A stretch of DNA of 64,000 bases from positions 1,426,001-1,490,000 of the forward strand of contig CP053688.1 of the NCBI GenBank assembly GCA_013200995.1, in the 5' to 3' direction. The notes beneath the pieces were generated by a model that did no database searches, was not told where the DNA came from, and worked only from the letters and a program-made list of their open reading frames with translations. Origin of the DNA: Arthrobacter citreus. GTDB taxonomy: Bacteria; Bacillota; Bacilli; Bacillales; Bacillaceae_G. The position numbers and the translations under genes are program-made. Position 1 is the stretch's first letter; every line of letters begins with the position of its first letter. Positions 19,101-27,400 of this stretch are shown here, in pieces.

Positions 19101-19250
19101 TATTTGGGATTCTTCATTTTTATTTGCGATTGCCCCTTTTTAATTGCGTTTATCCATTTTTATTTGCGACTGCCCTTTTTAATTGCGATTCACCATTTTT
19201 ATTTGCGACTCCCGGATTTTAACTGCGATGCCCAACTTTAAAAGCGATCC
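19101..19250. repeat. Degenerate 20-bp-period ATTTGCG repeat array
   Basis: About eight imperfect copies of a unit like TTTTTATTTGCGACTGCCC. The TTGCG/TTGGG core recurs at 19105, 19125, 19145, 19165, 19184, 19204, 19224 and 19243, so steps are 20, 20, 20, 19, 20, 20 and 19 bp. It lies beside the acnA terminator, in a 650-bp gap (18648-19311) that otherwise shows no gene. Its motif and place mirror the array at 4091-4260. Confidence 0.75.
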
Positions 19251-19269
19251 CATAATATTTTCAAGCAAC

Positions 19270-19304
19270 AAAAAAACACGATCCAATAAGGACCGTGTTT
19301 TTTT
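19270..19304 (-). terminator. acnA terminator
   Basis: Stem AACACG-TCC with GGA-CGTGTT (one internal mismatch) flanked by long A and T runs, about 10 bp after the aconitase stop codon. Confidence 0.85.
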
Positions 19305-19311
19305 TATCAAA

Positions 19312-22038
19312 TTAATGAGTTACTTTAGAATTATTTAATTTATCACGTAATACCATTTGTAAGATACCACCGTGACGGTAGTAGTCAATTTCAACTTCGC
19401 TGTCAAAACGAGCAACTACATCAAATTCAACAGTTGTTCCGTCTTCTTTAGTTGCAGTTACTTTTACAAGATCACGTGGTTTAACATTTTCATCTACAGT
19501 AACAGCAAAGATTTCTTTACCTGTTAATCCAAATGTTTCAGCATTTTCACCAGCTTTAAATTGAAGTGGTAATACTCCCATTAATACTAGGTTACTTCTG
19601 TGTATACGTTCGAAGCTTTCAGCAAGAACTGTTTTGATGCCTAAAAGATTTGTTCCTTTAGCAGCCCAGTCACGAGAACTTCCCATACCGTAGTCATTTC
19701 CAGCTAAAATCATTAATCCAGTACCGTCTTCTTTATAACGCATTGCTGCATCATAAATTGACATAACTTCGCCAGTTGGCCAGTAAGTAGTGTATCCACC
19801 TTCTGTACCTGGTGCGATTTGGTTACGGATACGGATGTTAGCGAATGTACCACGCATCATTACATCATGGTTACCACGACGAGAACCATATGAGTTAAAG
19901 TCTACAGGTTTAACATCTTTACTTTGTAAGTAAAGTCCTGCAGGAGTTGTTTTACCAATTGAACCAGCTGGTGAAATGTGGTCAGTTGTTACTGAATCTC
20001 CGAATTTACCAACGATTTTTAAACCAGCTAATGGTTTAACTACGCCTGGCTCTTTTGATAAACCTTCAAAGAATGGCGGATTAGCGATATAAGTTGATTC
20101 GCTATCCCATTTATATAATGAATCATCAGTAGTTTGAATTTCGTTCCAACGTTTATTATCTTCAAATACTCTTTCATATTCTTTCTTGAATAATTCAGGA
20201 GTAACTGTAGCAGCAACAACTTCTTGTACTTCAGCAGATGTTGGCCAAATGTCTTTTAAGAATACATCGTTTCCATCTTTGTCTTGACCGATTGGTTCAA
20301 CAGAGAAGTCGATATTTACATTACCAGCTAACGCGTAAGCAACTACTAATGGTGGTGATGCTAAGTAGTTACCTTTAACTTGAGGATGAATACGTCCTTC
20401 AAAGTTACGGTTACCAGAAAGTACAGATGTTACTAACATATCATTTTCAGCAATTGCTTCTTCCATTTCAGGTGCTAATGGACCAGAGTTACCGATACAT
20501 GTAGTACATCCGTAACCAACAATGTTAAATCCTAATTGGTTTAAGAAAGGAATTAAACCAGCTTCTTGTAAATATCCACTAACAACTTTAGAACCAGGAG
20601 CTAATGAAGTTTTTACATAAGCAGGCACAGTTAAACCTTTTTCAACAGCTTTTTTAGCTACTAAACCAGCACCTAACATTACGTATGGGTTTGAAGTATT
20701 TGTACAACTTGTAATTGCTGCAATTGCTACTGCACCAGTTTTAAAAGTTGTTTCAGTACCGTTTTCGAATTTAACATTTACTTCTTTATTTAATGCTTCA
20801 TCAGTTAAACCGAAACCTGCATTACCCATTGGAGCAGAAACTGCTGCTTGGAATGCATTTTTCATTTCTGATAATGGAATTAAATCTTGTGGGCGTTTTG
20901 GACCAGAAAGATTTGATTCAATTTCTGAAAGATTGATTTCAACTAAATCAGTGAATGTAGGATCTTCTAGATCTGCAGTATAGAATAAATCATTAGCTTT
21001 GCAGTATGCTTCTACTAATTGAATTTGCTCTTCGCTACGACCTGTTAAACGTAAGTAGTTAAGTGCTTCAGCATCAACTGGGAAGAATCCACACGTTGCA
21101 CCATACTCAGGAGCCATGTTTGCGATTGTTGCACGGTCTGCTAGAGGCATGCTTTGTAAACCTGGTCCAAAGAACTCAACGAATTTATTTACTACACCTT
21201 TTTTACGTAAAACTTCAGTAACTTTTAACGCTACGTCAGTTGCAGTAGTTCCACTTGGTAAAGAACCAGTTAATTTAACACCGATTACTTCTGGAACTGG
21301 GAAATATGATGGTTGACCAAGCATTCCTGCTTCAGCCTCAATACCACCTACACCCCAACCTAATACACCGATACCATTGATCATTGTAGTATGTGAGTCA
21401 GTACCTACTAAAGTATCTGGGAATGCTATTACTTCACCTTCTGCATTAGCAACTGCTTGAACTACGTTAGCTAAGTATTCTAAGTTAACTTGGTGTACGA
21501 TACCAGTTGCTGGTGGTACTGCACGATAGTTATTAAATGCTTTTTGAGCCCAACTTAAAAATTGGTAACGCTCTTCGTTACGAGAAAATTCTAAATCCAT
21601 ATTGAAATCTAATGCATCTATAGTACCAGCTTTATCAACCATTACTGAGTGGTCAATTACTAAATCTACAGGAATTTCAGGATTGATTACTTCAGGGTCT
21701 CCACCCATATCTGCCATTGCCTTACGTAATGAAGCTAAGTCAACTACAGCTGGAACACCAGTGAAGTCTTGTAAAATAACACGAGAAGGTTTAAATGGAA
21801 CATCTACATCTTGTAGCTCGCTTGTTCCCCATTTTGCTAAATTTTCAACATGATCTTTTGTAATTACTCTTCCATCTACTTGACGAAGAACTGACTCTAG
21901 TAACACTTTAATCGAATAAGGTAATTTACCGATTTTAGCTACTCCAGCTTCCTCAATTGCTTTTAAGCGATAATAATGATAAGTTTTATCGTTCGCAGTA
22001 AATGTCGAACGAGATTGGAAAACGTCATTTTTCCCCAT
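19312..22038 (-). CDS. acnA: Aconitate hydratase
   Basis: TCA-cycle enzyme interconverting citrate and isocitrate; known as citB in B. subtilis, where it also binds RNA under iron limitation. 908 residues, usual for the AcnA/IRP1 type. The [4Fe-4S] ligands are in SCTNTSNP and [11 protein letters not shown]. The C-terminal swivelling domain carries [11 protein letters not shown]. Upstream are a sigma-A-like promoter and ATAA-N7-TTAT dyads typical of CcpC. The prophage begins about 150 bp upstream of the start codon, so the coding region and core promoter are intact. Confidence 0.97.
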   Translation of the reverse strand: MGKNDVFQSRSTFTANDKTYHYYRLKAIEEAGVAKIGKLPYSIKVLLESVLRQVDGRVITKDHVENLAKWGTSELQDVDVPFKPSRVILQDFTGVPAVVDLASLRKAMADMGGDPEVINPEIPVDLVIDHSVMVDKAGTIDALDFNMDLEFSRNEERYQFLSWAQKAFNNYRAVPPATGIVHQVNLEYLANVVQAVANAEGEVIAFPDTLVGTDSHTTMINGIGVLGWGVGGIEAEAGMLGQPSYFPVPEVIGVKLTGSLPSGTTATDVALKVTEVLRKKGVVNKFVEFFGPGLQSMPLADRATIANMAPEYGATCGFFPVDAEALNYLRLTGRSEEQIQLVEAYCKANDLFYTADLEDPTFTDLVEINLSEIESNLSGPKRPQDLIPLSEMKNAFQAAVSAPMGNAGFGLTDEALNKEVNVKFENGTETTFKTGAVAIAAITSCTNTSNPYVMLGAGLVAKKAVEKGLTVPAYVKTSLAPGSKVVSGYLQEAGLIPFLNQLGFNIVGYGCTTCIGNSGPLAPEMEEAIAENDMLVTSVLSGNRNFEGRIHPQVKGNYLASPPLVVAYALAGNVNIDFSVEPIGQDKDGNDVFLKDIWPTSAEVQEVVAATVTPELFKKEYERVFEDNKRWNEIQTTDDSLYKWDSESTYIANPPFFEGLSKEPGVVKPLAGLKIVGKFGDSVTTDHISPAGSIGKTTPAGLYLQSKDVKPVDFNSYGSRRGNHDVMMRGTFANIRIRNQIAPGTEGGYTTYWPTGEVMSIYDAAMRYKEDGTGLMILAGNDYGMGSSRDWAAKGTNLLGIKTVLAESFERIHRSNLVLMGVLPLQFKAGENAETFGLTGKEIFAVTVDENVKPRDLVKVTATKEDGTTVEFDVVARFDSEVEIDYYRHGGILQMVLRDKLNNSKVTH

Positions 22039-22077
22039 TGTTCTTCCCCCTATTAAGCAAAAAATGTCTGAATATAT

Positions 22078-22107
22078 TTTATATCCAAACTTTTCAATAC
22101 CTTACAA
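22078..22107 (-). promoter_or_regulatory. Predicted acnA promoter
   Basis: On the minus strand, TTGTAA (22102-22107) and TATAAA (22078-22083) are 18 bp apart. It lies wholly on the host side of the att region, so integration should not remove it. Confidence 0.55.
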
Positions 22108-22139
22108 TAATATATTATTACAATGTATATCATAAGTAA

Positions 22140-22178
22140 ATAAGAAGTAACTTATCATTTGTAATAAGTATTACTTAT
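22140..22178. promoter_or_regulatory. CcpC-type operators upstream of acnA
   Basis: ATAAGTATTACTTAT (22164-22178) is a perfect dyad fitting the CcpC pattern ATAA-N7-TTAT. A second, ATAA-N8-TTAT, is at 22140-22155. CcpC represses aconitase and citrate synthase when citrate is low in Bacillus. The upstream dyad is part of the att similarity region. Confidence 0.6.
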
Positions 22179-22210
22179 GACCCTATAAATCAAATAGTTC
22201 ATTTAATAAT
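22164..22210. other. attL: left attachment site of the prophage
   Basis: A 47-bp segment is repeated with few changes at 62174-62220. Its last 24 bp (22187-22210) are identical to 62197-62220, and the first part contains an ATAA-N7-TTAT operator in both copies. It marks the host-prophage junction in front of acnA; the exact crossover cannot be set within the similar region. Confidence 0.75.
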
Positions 22211-22269
22211 ACTTTACCCAATTATAATAACATTTAAATCAATATAATTCGTTTAAGTTTTTTAGAGTT

Positions 22270-22296
22270 CGTGAGCATTTTGTGAGCATTATGTGA
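22270..22296. other. Probable integrase arm sites, left end
   Basis: GTGAGCATT at 22271 and TGTGAGCATT at 22281, followed by a half copy TGTGAT, spaced 11 bp. The same pair with the same spacing is present at the right end (62107-62127). Arm-type sites on both sides of the core are usual for tyrosine integrases with an N-terminal AP2-like domain. Confidence 0.55.
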
Positions 22297-22330
22297 TTTT
22301 TCTAGGTGTGAGACTGTAAGATATGTGAGC

Positions 22331-22368
22331 AAAAAAAGACTCCTAAATTTTTCTAGGAGTCTTTTTTA
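22331..22368. terminator. Bidirectional terminator at the prophage left end
   Basis: Stem GACTCCTA/TAGGAGTC flanked by A7 and T6 runs. It insulates the prophage from acnA. A diverged copy at 62335-62366 belongs to the tandem remnant. Between here and 22486 I see no gene with a ribosome site. Confidence 0.85.
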
Positions 22369-22486
22369 TTTTCTTCGACTTAACAATTTATTTACGATCT
22401 TTTTATTCAATCTTATTACAGGTGGTAAACCCATACTTGCTACAAATGCAACAACAACTAAACATCTAAATCGCGAAAATCTAACT

Positions 22487-22783
22487 TCATTTTTTTACTC
22501 CTTCTTTTCGTTTTATCCGTTCTAACTTCTTCACGATTGGTACATAAATACTTAAAAAATCTTTTCCATAAAACCAACCTTCATCATAGAAAACAAGTTC
22601 TAAACCATTGCTTAAAACTTTTAATTGAATCACACGACCGTTTGCAATTCCTTCTGCATTTGGATCATTTAACACTTTAGCTTTGTAAGTGTAATAACCA
22701 TATGTTCCAGTAACAATGATTGGATATTTAGGATTTCTACGATAGGTAAATTTTTTCTTTATGATTTCAGATTGATTTTCCAT
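22487..22783 (-). CDS. Phage protein of unknown function (98 aa)
   Basis: A soluble, basic protein (98 residues) starting MENQSEIIKKKFTYRRNPK, with alternating hydrophobic and polar residues suggesting a beta-rich fold and a Lys/Arg-rich C-terminal tail. A good ribosome site (AAGGAGTGAGTTA) precedes the ATG. It is the last gene of the minus-strand cassette that begins with the FtsK gene. I do not recognise the family with certainty. Confidence 0.65.
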   Translation of the reverse strand: MENQSEIIKKKFTYRRNPKYPIIVTGTYGYYTYKAKVLNDPNAEGIANGRVIQLKVLSNGLELVFYDEGWFYGKDFLSIYVPIVKKLERIKRKEGVKK

Positions 22784-22794
22784 TAACTCACTCC

Positions 22795-23079
22795 TTAAAA
22801 TAAGTCAGTGAAATCTAAGTTTTTAAATGCTTTCTTAGCTAGTTTAATTACAACCCTATATGATTCAATATCACTTACTTGGTAATGTTTCATATGGTTA
22901 AGAATCAGCTGTGCATTTTCTTCCTTCTTATATTTAATTGCATCTTTTAAAAGGATCATTAGTCTGTTAGAGGATTGAAGAAAAGGAGTATCCCATAAAT
23001 TGTCATAATACATTTGACGAATACCATTTCGATTTATACTCTTAACTGCACCTTTAGCAATTGAACTAAATAAACCCAT
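22795..23079 (-). CDS. Phage protein of unknown function (94 aa)
   Basis: A mainly helical protein of 94 residues (MGLFSSIAKGAVKSINRNG at the start), without membrane segments or recognisable motifs. It is followed after 11 bp by the 98-residue gene and preceded by the 60-residue gene with a 3-bp gap, so all are in one operon. Confidence 0.6.
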   Translation of the reverse strand: MGLFSSIAKGAVKSINRNGIRQMYYDNLWDTPFLQSSNRLMILLKDAIKYKKEENAQLILNHMKHYQVSDIESYRVVIKLAKKAFKNLDFTDLF

Positions 23080-23082
23080 GAG

Positions 23083-23265
23083 TTAAGCTCCTCCCTTCCC
23101 AAAAACAAAAACCTTAAATTCGCGTGGCTTTTTAACTCTCGTTAACTTTCTAATGATTAGCTCTCCGTTATCAAACGTTAACTTTCCATGAACTCTTTGC
23201 TTATTAACACGTTTCCACCAAATTTTATGACAGATGTATCCTCCAATAATAATTGACTTAATCAT
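23083..23265 (-). CDS. Small basic protein (60 aa)
   Basis: Sixty residues, with a short hydrophobic start (IKSIIIGGYICHKIW) and then a Lys/Arg-rich part. The ribosome site TAGGAGGAT contains the stop codon of the upstream gene, which supports the start. Possibly membrane-associated; function unknown. Confidence 0.5.
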   Translation of the reverse strand: MIKSIIIGGYICHKIWWKRVNKQRVHGKLTFDNGELIIRKLTRVKKPREFKVFVFGKGGA

Positions 23266-23275
23266 GTTGATCCTC

Positions 23276-23437
23276 CTAAGGTTTTACGACCTCAAAAATG
23301 ATTTCTTTTAAAGCATCTAAGTACTCTCCAATATCATCTGTGATCATAGTTAAATCTTCATATGAACTTAAACCATCGATTTGAGAAATCTTTGTTTCGA
23401 TTCTACTAAATAGGAATTTCGCCATTTTCTCTTTCAA
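23276..23437 (-). CDS. Small acidic protein, TTG start (53 aa)
   Basis: A 53-residue protein reading MKEKMAKFLFSRIETKIS at its start, helical and acidic. The TTG start follows AGGAGG at 7 bp and overlaps the stop codon of the upstream gene (TTTTGA), which supports tight coupling. No family recognised. Confidence 0.55.
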   Translation of the reverse strand: MKEKMAKFLFSRIETKISQIDGLSSYEDLTMITDDIGEYLDALKEIIFEVVKP

Positions 23438-23598
23438 AATATAACCTCCTTCGCAATATGAACAAAACCTTTACCAGCTGCGATTAATAAATCATACGTA
23501 TCAAGATTTAAAGGATTGGCAGGATCTGCTTCCAACAACTTAACCATGTTTTTACCGACTTTTCTTGTGGCTAATTTAAACGCCATGCGTGCTAACAT
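23434..23598 (-). CDS. Small helical protein (54 aa)
   Basis: A 54-residue protein beginning MLARMAFKLATRKVGKNMV. The ATG follows GAGGTGAC at good spacing. It overlaps the end of the replication-relaxation gene by 23 bp and the start of the next gene by 3 bp. Function unknown. Confidence 0.5.
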   Translation of the reverse strand: MLARMAFKLATRKVGKNMVKLLEADPANPLNLDTYDLLIAAGKGFVHIAKEVIF

Positions 23599-24208
23599 TA
23601 TTCGTCACCTCTTGATTTGAATTTATAAGTAACTCGCTAGCAGATTTAAATTGAATTACCTGTAAAAATGAGTCGATTTCGTATTCTTTATCTGTAAAAA
23701 TTACAATATAAGGGAAAAACGGTGAACTTTCTTTTTTCTGCCAAGGAAGACTGACCCACTCGTTTGAATGAAAATATGATTCATATCTTTTTATCTTTTC
23801 AGTAATTAGTTTTTTGTTATAGAACGTCAATTGGACTTCAACGAAGAATGGGGTCTTATTAAATATCATGAATGCATCTGGTTCTACAAAACCTTGGGGA
23901 CCTAATTTAGGTTCTACATCAAATGTTCCTAAATAATGTTTCAACGTGATATAAACTTTAAATAGTTCTCTGAAATGTGGGATTTTTTGAGAGGTCTCTT
24001 TGATTGGTTTTTCTGTGGAGAAATATAATGCTGGAATTTGTCTTTTGGATTGTTTAATATAACCTCTATCTCTTAATCTTCTGAGAACTTGGTTACAATT
24101 AGATACAGGACTTTTTTTATTTGAAAAATATAATTTTATAAAATCATCTCGATCTAGGCATTTAAATTTATTGATGGTTGTTATTATTTGCTTATCTCTT
24201 TTGTTCAC
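23576..24208 (-). CDS. Replication-relaxation family protein
   Basis: A 210-residue protein. The N-terminal part (about 1-60) is a winged helix (FIKLYFSNKKSPVSNCNQVLRR gives the pattern), followed by the domain GFVEPDAFMIFNKTPFFVEVQL, which resembles a PD-(D/E)xK-like fold. The family is found in plasmids, conjugative elements and Bacillus phages, where it is thought to act in DNA relaxation or replication start. It overlaps the FtsK gene by 17 bp. A decayed copy lies at 62438-62938. The role in this phage is inferred from neighbours only. Confidence 0.75.
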   Translation of the reverse strand: MNKRDKQIITTINKFKCLDRDDFIKLYFSNKKSPVSNCNQVLRRLRDRGYIKQSKRQIPALYFSTEKPIKETSQKIPHFRELFKVYITLKHYLGTFDVEPKLGPQGFVEPDAFMIFNKTPFFVEVQLTFYNKKLITEKIKRYESYFHSNEWVSLPWQKKESSPFFPYIVIFTDKEYEIDSFLQVIQFKSASELLINSNQEVTNNVSTHGV

Positions 24209-25445
24209 CTAAAACACCCCAAACAATAGGTTTTTTCTCTTTCCCTTTCTTAGTTGATTTCTTTCTTTTAGCTGGTTTAATTTCTTCTTTTTCTTCTGGT
24301 TCCTCTTCAACTGCTTTTTCAATCCTTAATGGGTTTAACATTTCTTTAGCCACTTTATAATCTAACATTGGTACCTTTATATCGATTAGACCAAGTATGG
24401 ACTTCATCTTCATGTGTCCAGGAGAAGTTAACTTTTCACATCCTCCACAATCAATCACGATTTTACTATTTACTGCATCTTGTTGCCTACCACCAATACG
24501 GACTGTCAATAGAGCTTTTATTCTCCCCTCTAATATTTTTGAATCTGGTCTTTGAGTGCTTAAGACAATAAATATACCCAGAGCACGACCAATTGCTGTG
24601 ATATCTTCAATCGAATCAACAATCGCTTTAACATCATTTATTAGGGAAAACTCATCAATAAAAACCATAATATACGGTGGCTTCACTTCTTTAGGCAATT
24701 CGTCAATATGTGGTACCTCATGTTTTTCTAGTAAATCCCCACGATCGCTTAAATCTTTTAAAATTTCACCAAATCTTTTCTTCATTTTTTCTCGATTGTA
24801 CGTATTTTCGACGACATGTGGTAATCGTTTGAACAGGAAAAACTCGGATTTTTTCAAATCAAATAGATATAGTTTTAATTCTTCAGGCGTTTTATTGAAA
24901 ATTAATGTGGTTAATATCGATCTAAGTATAACGCTCTTCCCACTACCTGTTTCACCAGCAATTAACAAATGTGGTTCTGCAATCATGTCATATGAAATTG
25001 TTTTACCTCTCGAATCCTTCCCTACATAAATAGGTAAATTGTGTTTAAAATTCATCAATTGATAATCATATTTTTCTTTTAATGGATTGTTCATAAAAAC
25101 ATATAGTACAAAAGTTTTTGAACTAACTTTTTTTAATTCAATGTTTTGACCGAACTCTTGTTCAAATACATAGGACTTCTCTTCCAAGTCGCCTGGCTTA
25201 AAACCTCTTGGTAAGTTTAAAACTGCTTCAATTCCATTTTCTAACAAGCCTATTCTGACAATTTGCGGATAAATTTGAACACCTTCATATTTTCTGTACA
25301 TTTCTCCTAATTCAAAACATTCTATAACTTTTGCCTTAAATAATTGTTTTACTTCATTTTCTTTTAATTTTTCATAATACTTTTTTGCATAATTTATCAG
25401 CCTTTGGGGGACACTCTTTTTTTCTTTATTTTTTTCCTCTCCCAC
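24192..25445 (-). CDS. FtsK/SpoIIIE-type DNA translocase
   Basis: A 417-residue soluble ATPase, lacking the membrane part of cellular FtsK. Walker A is AGETGSGKS (about 164-171) and Walker B is YIMVFIDEFS; a later TQRPDSK stretch is the conserved FtsK motif. A Lys/Glu-rich tail ends the protein. I chose the GTG at 25445 because AAGGGGAGAGG precedes it; an ATG 27 bp upstream has no ribosome site. Such FtsK plus replication-relaxation pairs occur in Bacillus temperate phages and conjugative elements, and may maintain the element as a plasmid or move DNA. Confidence 0.85.
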   Translation of the reverse strand: MGEEKNKEKKSVPQRLINYAKKYYEKLKENEVKQLFKAKVIECFELGEMYRKYEGVQIYPQIVRIGLLENGIEAVLNLPRGFKPGDLEEKSYVFEQEFGQNIELKKVSSKTFVLYVFMNNPLKEKYDYQLMNFKHNLPIYVGKDSRGKTISYDMIAEPHLLIAGETGSGKSVILRSILTTLIFNKTPEELKLYLFDLKKSEFFLFKRLPHVVENTYNREKMKKRFGEILKDLSDRGDLLEKHEVPHIDELPKEVKPPYIMVFIDEFSLINDVKAIVDSIEDITAIGRALGIFIVLSTQRPDSKILEGRIKALLTVRIGGRQQDAVNSKIVIDCGGCEKLTSPGHMKMKSILGLIDIKVPMLDYKVAKEMLNPLRIEKAVEEEPEEKEEIKPAKRKKSTKKGKEKKPIVWGVLGEQKR

Positions 25446-25513
25446 TTTTTCCTCTCCCCTTACTAATAACATTTTTTCAAAAAGCAGTTATAACAAGTAA
25501 AAAGCTGTAAATA

Positions 25514-25627
25514 GTTAACTATCGATGGTTAATCAGAAAGTTAATCAGCTAGTTATCCTAATGGTTAATTAGCTCTTAACAATTTGGTTAACCACTCGTG
25601 TTAATAAATGATATTCACCTAGTTAAC
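25514..25627. repeat. GTTAAY direct-repeat array between FtsK and HTH genes
   Basis: Copies of GTTAA(C/T), one shortened and one starting with C, lie at 25514, 25528, 25540, 25552, 25564, 25575, 25587, 25600 and 25622. Steps are 14, 12, 12, 12, 11, 12, 13 and 22 bp. The array fills the divergent gap between the FtsK cassette and the HTH gene at 25695, so it could be an operator cluster or an iteron-like origin. Confidence 0.7.
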
Positions 25628-25694
25628 TAAAATGCCTGTCTACTTGAACAAGGAGTTTGTACTTTTTTAACGAAAGTATAAGTGAGGTGATATC

Positions 25695-25898
25695 ATGTTT
25701 GTTTCTAGGTTAAGGATGATCTTAGACGAGAAAGGTATAAAGTATTCTCACATTGCCAAGAAAGCTGGCATAAGTAAGACAGCAATGAATGATTTAGTTA
25801 AAGAAGAAAATCCTTCTTTACCTTCATATAAAAGTGCTTACTATATAGCAAAAGAATTAAATGTAAAGATGGAAGATATTTGGTACTTTGAAGAATAA
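25695..25898 (+). CDS. Small HTH (Cro/CI-type) regulator
   Basis: A 67-residue protein made almost only of a helix-turn-helix domain (YSHIAKKAGISKTAMNDLV). It ends with VKMEDIWYFEE, a common ending of single-domain phage and plasmid regulators. The ATG follows GTGAGGTGAT. It is divergent from the FtsK gene across the GTTAAY array, which is its likely binding target. A truncated relative lies at 63843-63914. Confidence 0.85.
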   Translation: MFVSRLRMILDEKGIKYSHIAKKAGISKTAMNDLVKEENPSLPSYKSAYYIAKELNVKMEDIWYFEE

Positions 25899-25922
25899 CT
25901 CACTTAAGTGGGTTGTTTTTTA
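25897..25922 (+). terminator. Terminator of the HTH gene
   Basis: Short inverted repeat AACTCACTT/AAGTGGGTT followed by TTGTTTTTT, starting within the HTH stop codon. Confidence 0.65.
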
Positions 25923-25995
25923 TTAGAGGAATTCTTAATAAAAAATAGAATAGTATATAATTGTTAGAAATTAAGAATGATGAGGAGAAAACAAC

Positions 25996-26265
25996 ATGAG
26001 ACCTAAAAGTGTTGGAACAGCTTATATTTTATTTTTTGTATGTATTCTAGGTTTTGCAGGGCTACACCGTTTTTATATCGGCAAAATTGGTACTGGAGTT
26101 TTATATTTATTAACTTGGGGATTTTTTGGAATTGGACTTATATATGATTTGTTTACTCTAGCTGGCCAAGTTAGACGTGAAAACATTTATAGAAATGGAT
26201 TACAACCACAGGTTATTGTAAATGTAACTTCTGATGGTAAATATATAAATACTGAAAGTAAATAA
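25996..26265 (+). CDS. TM2-domain membrane protein
   Basis: An 89-residue protein with the TM2 signature: FAGLHRFYIGKIGTGVLYLLT, then WGFFGIGLIYDLF, forming two membrane helices with a short loop. The role of TM2 proteins in bacteria is unknown. It has a strong ribosome site (GATGAGGAGAAA) and is on the strand opposite to the neighbouring lytic genes, as expected for a lysogen-expressed cargo gene. Confidence 0.85.
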   Translation: MRPKSVGTAYILFFVCILGFAGLHRFYIGKIGTGVLYLLTWGFFGIGLIYDLFTLAGQVRRENIYRNGLQPQVIVNVTSDGKYINTESK

Positions 26266-26292
26266 CTCCTATTTCTTAAGGGGTTATTTTTT
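26264..26292 (+). terminator. Terminator of the TM2 gene
   Basis: Inverted repeat ATAACTCCT/AGGGGTTAT followed by a T-run directly after the stop codon. Confidence 0.65.
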
Positions 26293-26317
26293 GTAAAATC
26301 AACTTGAGGTGTTAATC

Positions 26318-26584
26318 ATGTTCCCACTAAAAAACTACTACGAATCATTCATCAAAAAAGAAATAGTCGGAATGAAAAAAGATGCAGCATTAAAAAAGCT
26401 TGGAAATATGCTAGCGTGCCCCGTGATCACTAAAGATACGAATGAATCTGTTCACGTTAGATTCTTCAGCTGCACAATGGAAATGAAACCTAATATGGAT
26501 AGGTGGTTAGGTACGATTGCATTGAGGATTGAAAATGGAGTTGTGAAAGAATCGGCTATTAGTGTTCCAGAAGATAAAAAATAA
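26318..26584 (+). CDS. Unknown protein in the plus-strand cargo cassette (88 aa)
   Basis: An 88-residue soluble protein (start MFPLKNYYESFIKKEIVG). I prefer the ATG at 26318, which has GAGGTG at 6 bp, over an in-frame GTG within that site. Two Cys (LACPV and FFSCTM) could bind metal or form a disulfide. No family recognised. It is the third gene of the cassette with the HTH and TM2 genes. Confidence 0.6.
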   Translation: MFPLKNYYESFIKKEIVGMKKDAALKKLGNMLACPVITKDTNESVHVRFFSCTMEMKPNMDRWLGTIALRIENGVVKESAISVPEDKK

Positions 26585-26796
26585 CCAAAGTTCCAAAGGA
26601 AAGAAAAGCTATTCGATCTAATTTTTCCAATAAATCGAAGTATTCGATCAGTATGGAAATCACAATGACTAATTTAAGGGTTTTCGTGAGGAAAAACTTC
26701 TCCATATAGAGTTTTGTGGTAAATTACGGTGATAAAATATTTAATCCATTTTAATCTTTTGGATACGAATTACATATTAAGATTAGATTCAAATAA

Positions 26797-26828
26797 AAAA
26801 TGCGAGGGCGCCCCCTCGCATTTTTTTG
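26797..26828. terminator. Strong terminator closing the plus-strand cassette
   Basis: GC-rich stem ATGCGAGGG with CCCTCGCAT and a run of seven T. It is flanked by A-rich sequence on the other side, so it can act in both directions. Confidence 0.9.
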
Positions 26829-26842
26829 AAAATCTCTTCCAC

Positions 26843-26940
26843 GCGTCTTTAGAAGTGATTTTCAAATGATACCGTCTCTAAGCGTCCCTAAAGATGGTTT
26901 TGAAAACCATGACCAAGCGTCCAAGGAAATGGTTTCATCT
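26843..26940. repeat. Three imperfect GCGTC-nnn-GGTTTT repeats
   Basis: A segment of about 35-39 bp beginning GCGTC and containing AAAGATGGTTTT-like sequence recurs at 26843, 26882 and 26917. The stretch 26585-26962 has no gene; it holds this and the terminator. Confidence 0.4.
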
Positions 26941-26962
26941 TGTGGACTGTGGACTCTAACTA

Positions 26963-27154
26963 TTATTTTTTCATTTGAATGAAAAGCAAAATAGCAGCAC
27001 AAATCCAAGTACATGTTGTTCCAAATAGGGTGGCATCAACAGCAAACATAATGTGCTGAATCCACACAAAAAAAGGAATGCCGTGAAGACCTAAGAGAAA
27101 CAGAAAAAAATTCGAAATGAAAAACCTAGCAGATTTCTTAAACCATTGTTTCAT
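26963..27154 (-). CDS. Small two-pass membrane protein (63 aa)
   Basis: A 63-residue protein with a basic start (MKQWFKKSARFF) and two hydrophobic segments (FFLFLLGLHGIPFFVWIQ and CTWICAAILLFIQ). The ribosome site GGAGGATAAGG precedes the ATG. It lies beyond the endolysin. It could be a late cargo gene, a holin partner or a toxin-like peptide; I cannot decide. Confidence 0.5.
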   Translation of the reverse strand: MKQWFKKSARFFISNFFLFLLGLHGIPFFVWIQHIMFAVDATLFGTTCTWICAAILLFIQMKK

Positions 27155-27400
27155 TGACCTTATCCTCCATTAGTATTTTTATTGATAAACCCCGGGCCCA
27201 ACTAAATTTTCGTTACAGCGGTACCCAGGAAAATACTAATAGAAGTCAATGAAATGGCTTACTGCTTGATTCTTCATGCAGTTTGTAAGGTTAAAATTAA
27301 AAATAGTTTAAAGGAGAGATAAATTCAAAGCACAATGGCCGGTTCGCCCTGCTAGAAGCAAACTGTTTAATTAAAGTGTTTATGACGTTCTAAAAATATA

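Noticed and set aside
22164..22210. tRNA gene as integration target
   Set aside because: No tRNA-like cloverleaf or CCA region is visible; the site is an AT-rich promoter region.
22373..22486. Possible tiny gene ending KIVNKLLSRRK on the minus strand
   Set aside because: The frame has only an internal ATG without ribosome site and would give 22 residues; a 10-codon frame with a better site stops at once.
24556..25029. 157-residue plus-strand frame
   Set aside because: Antisense to the FtsK ATPase domain, Ser/Ile-rich, no ribosome site or family features.
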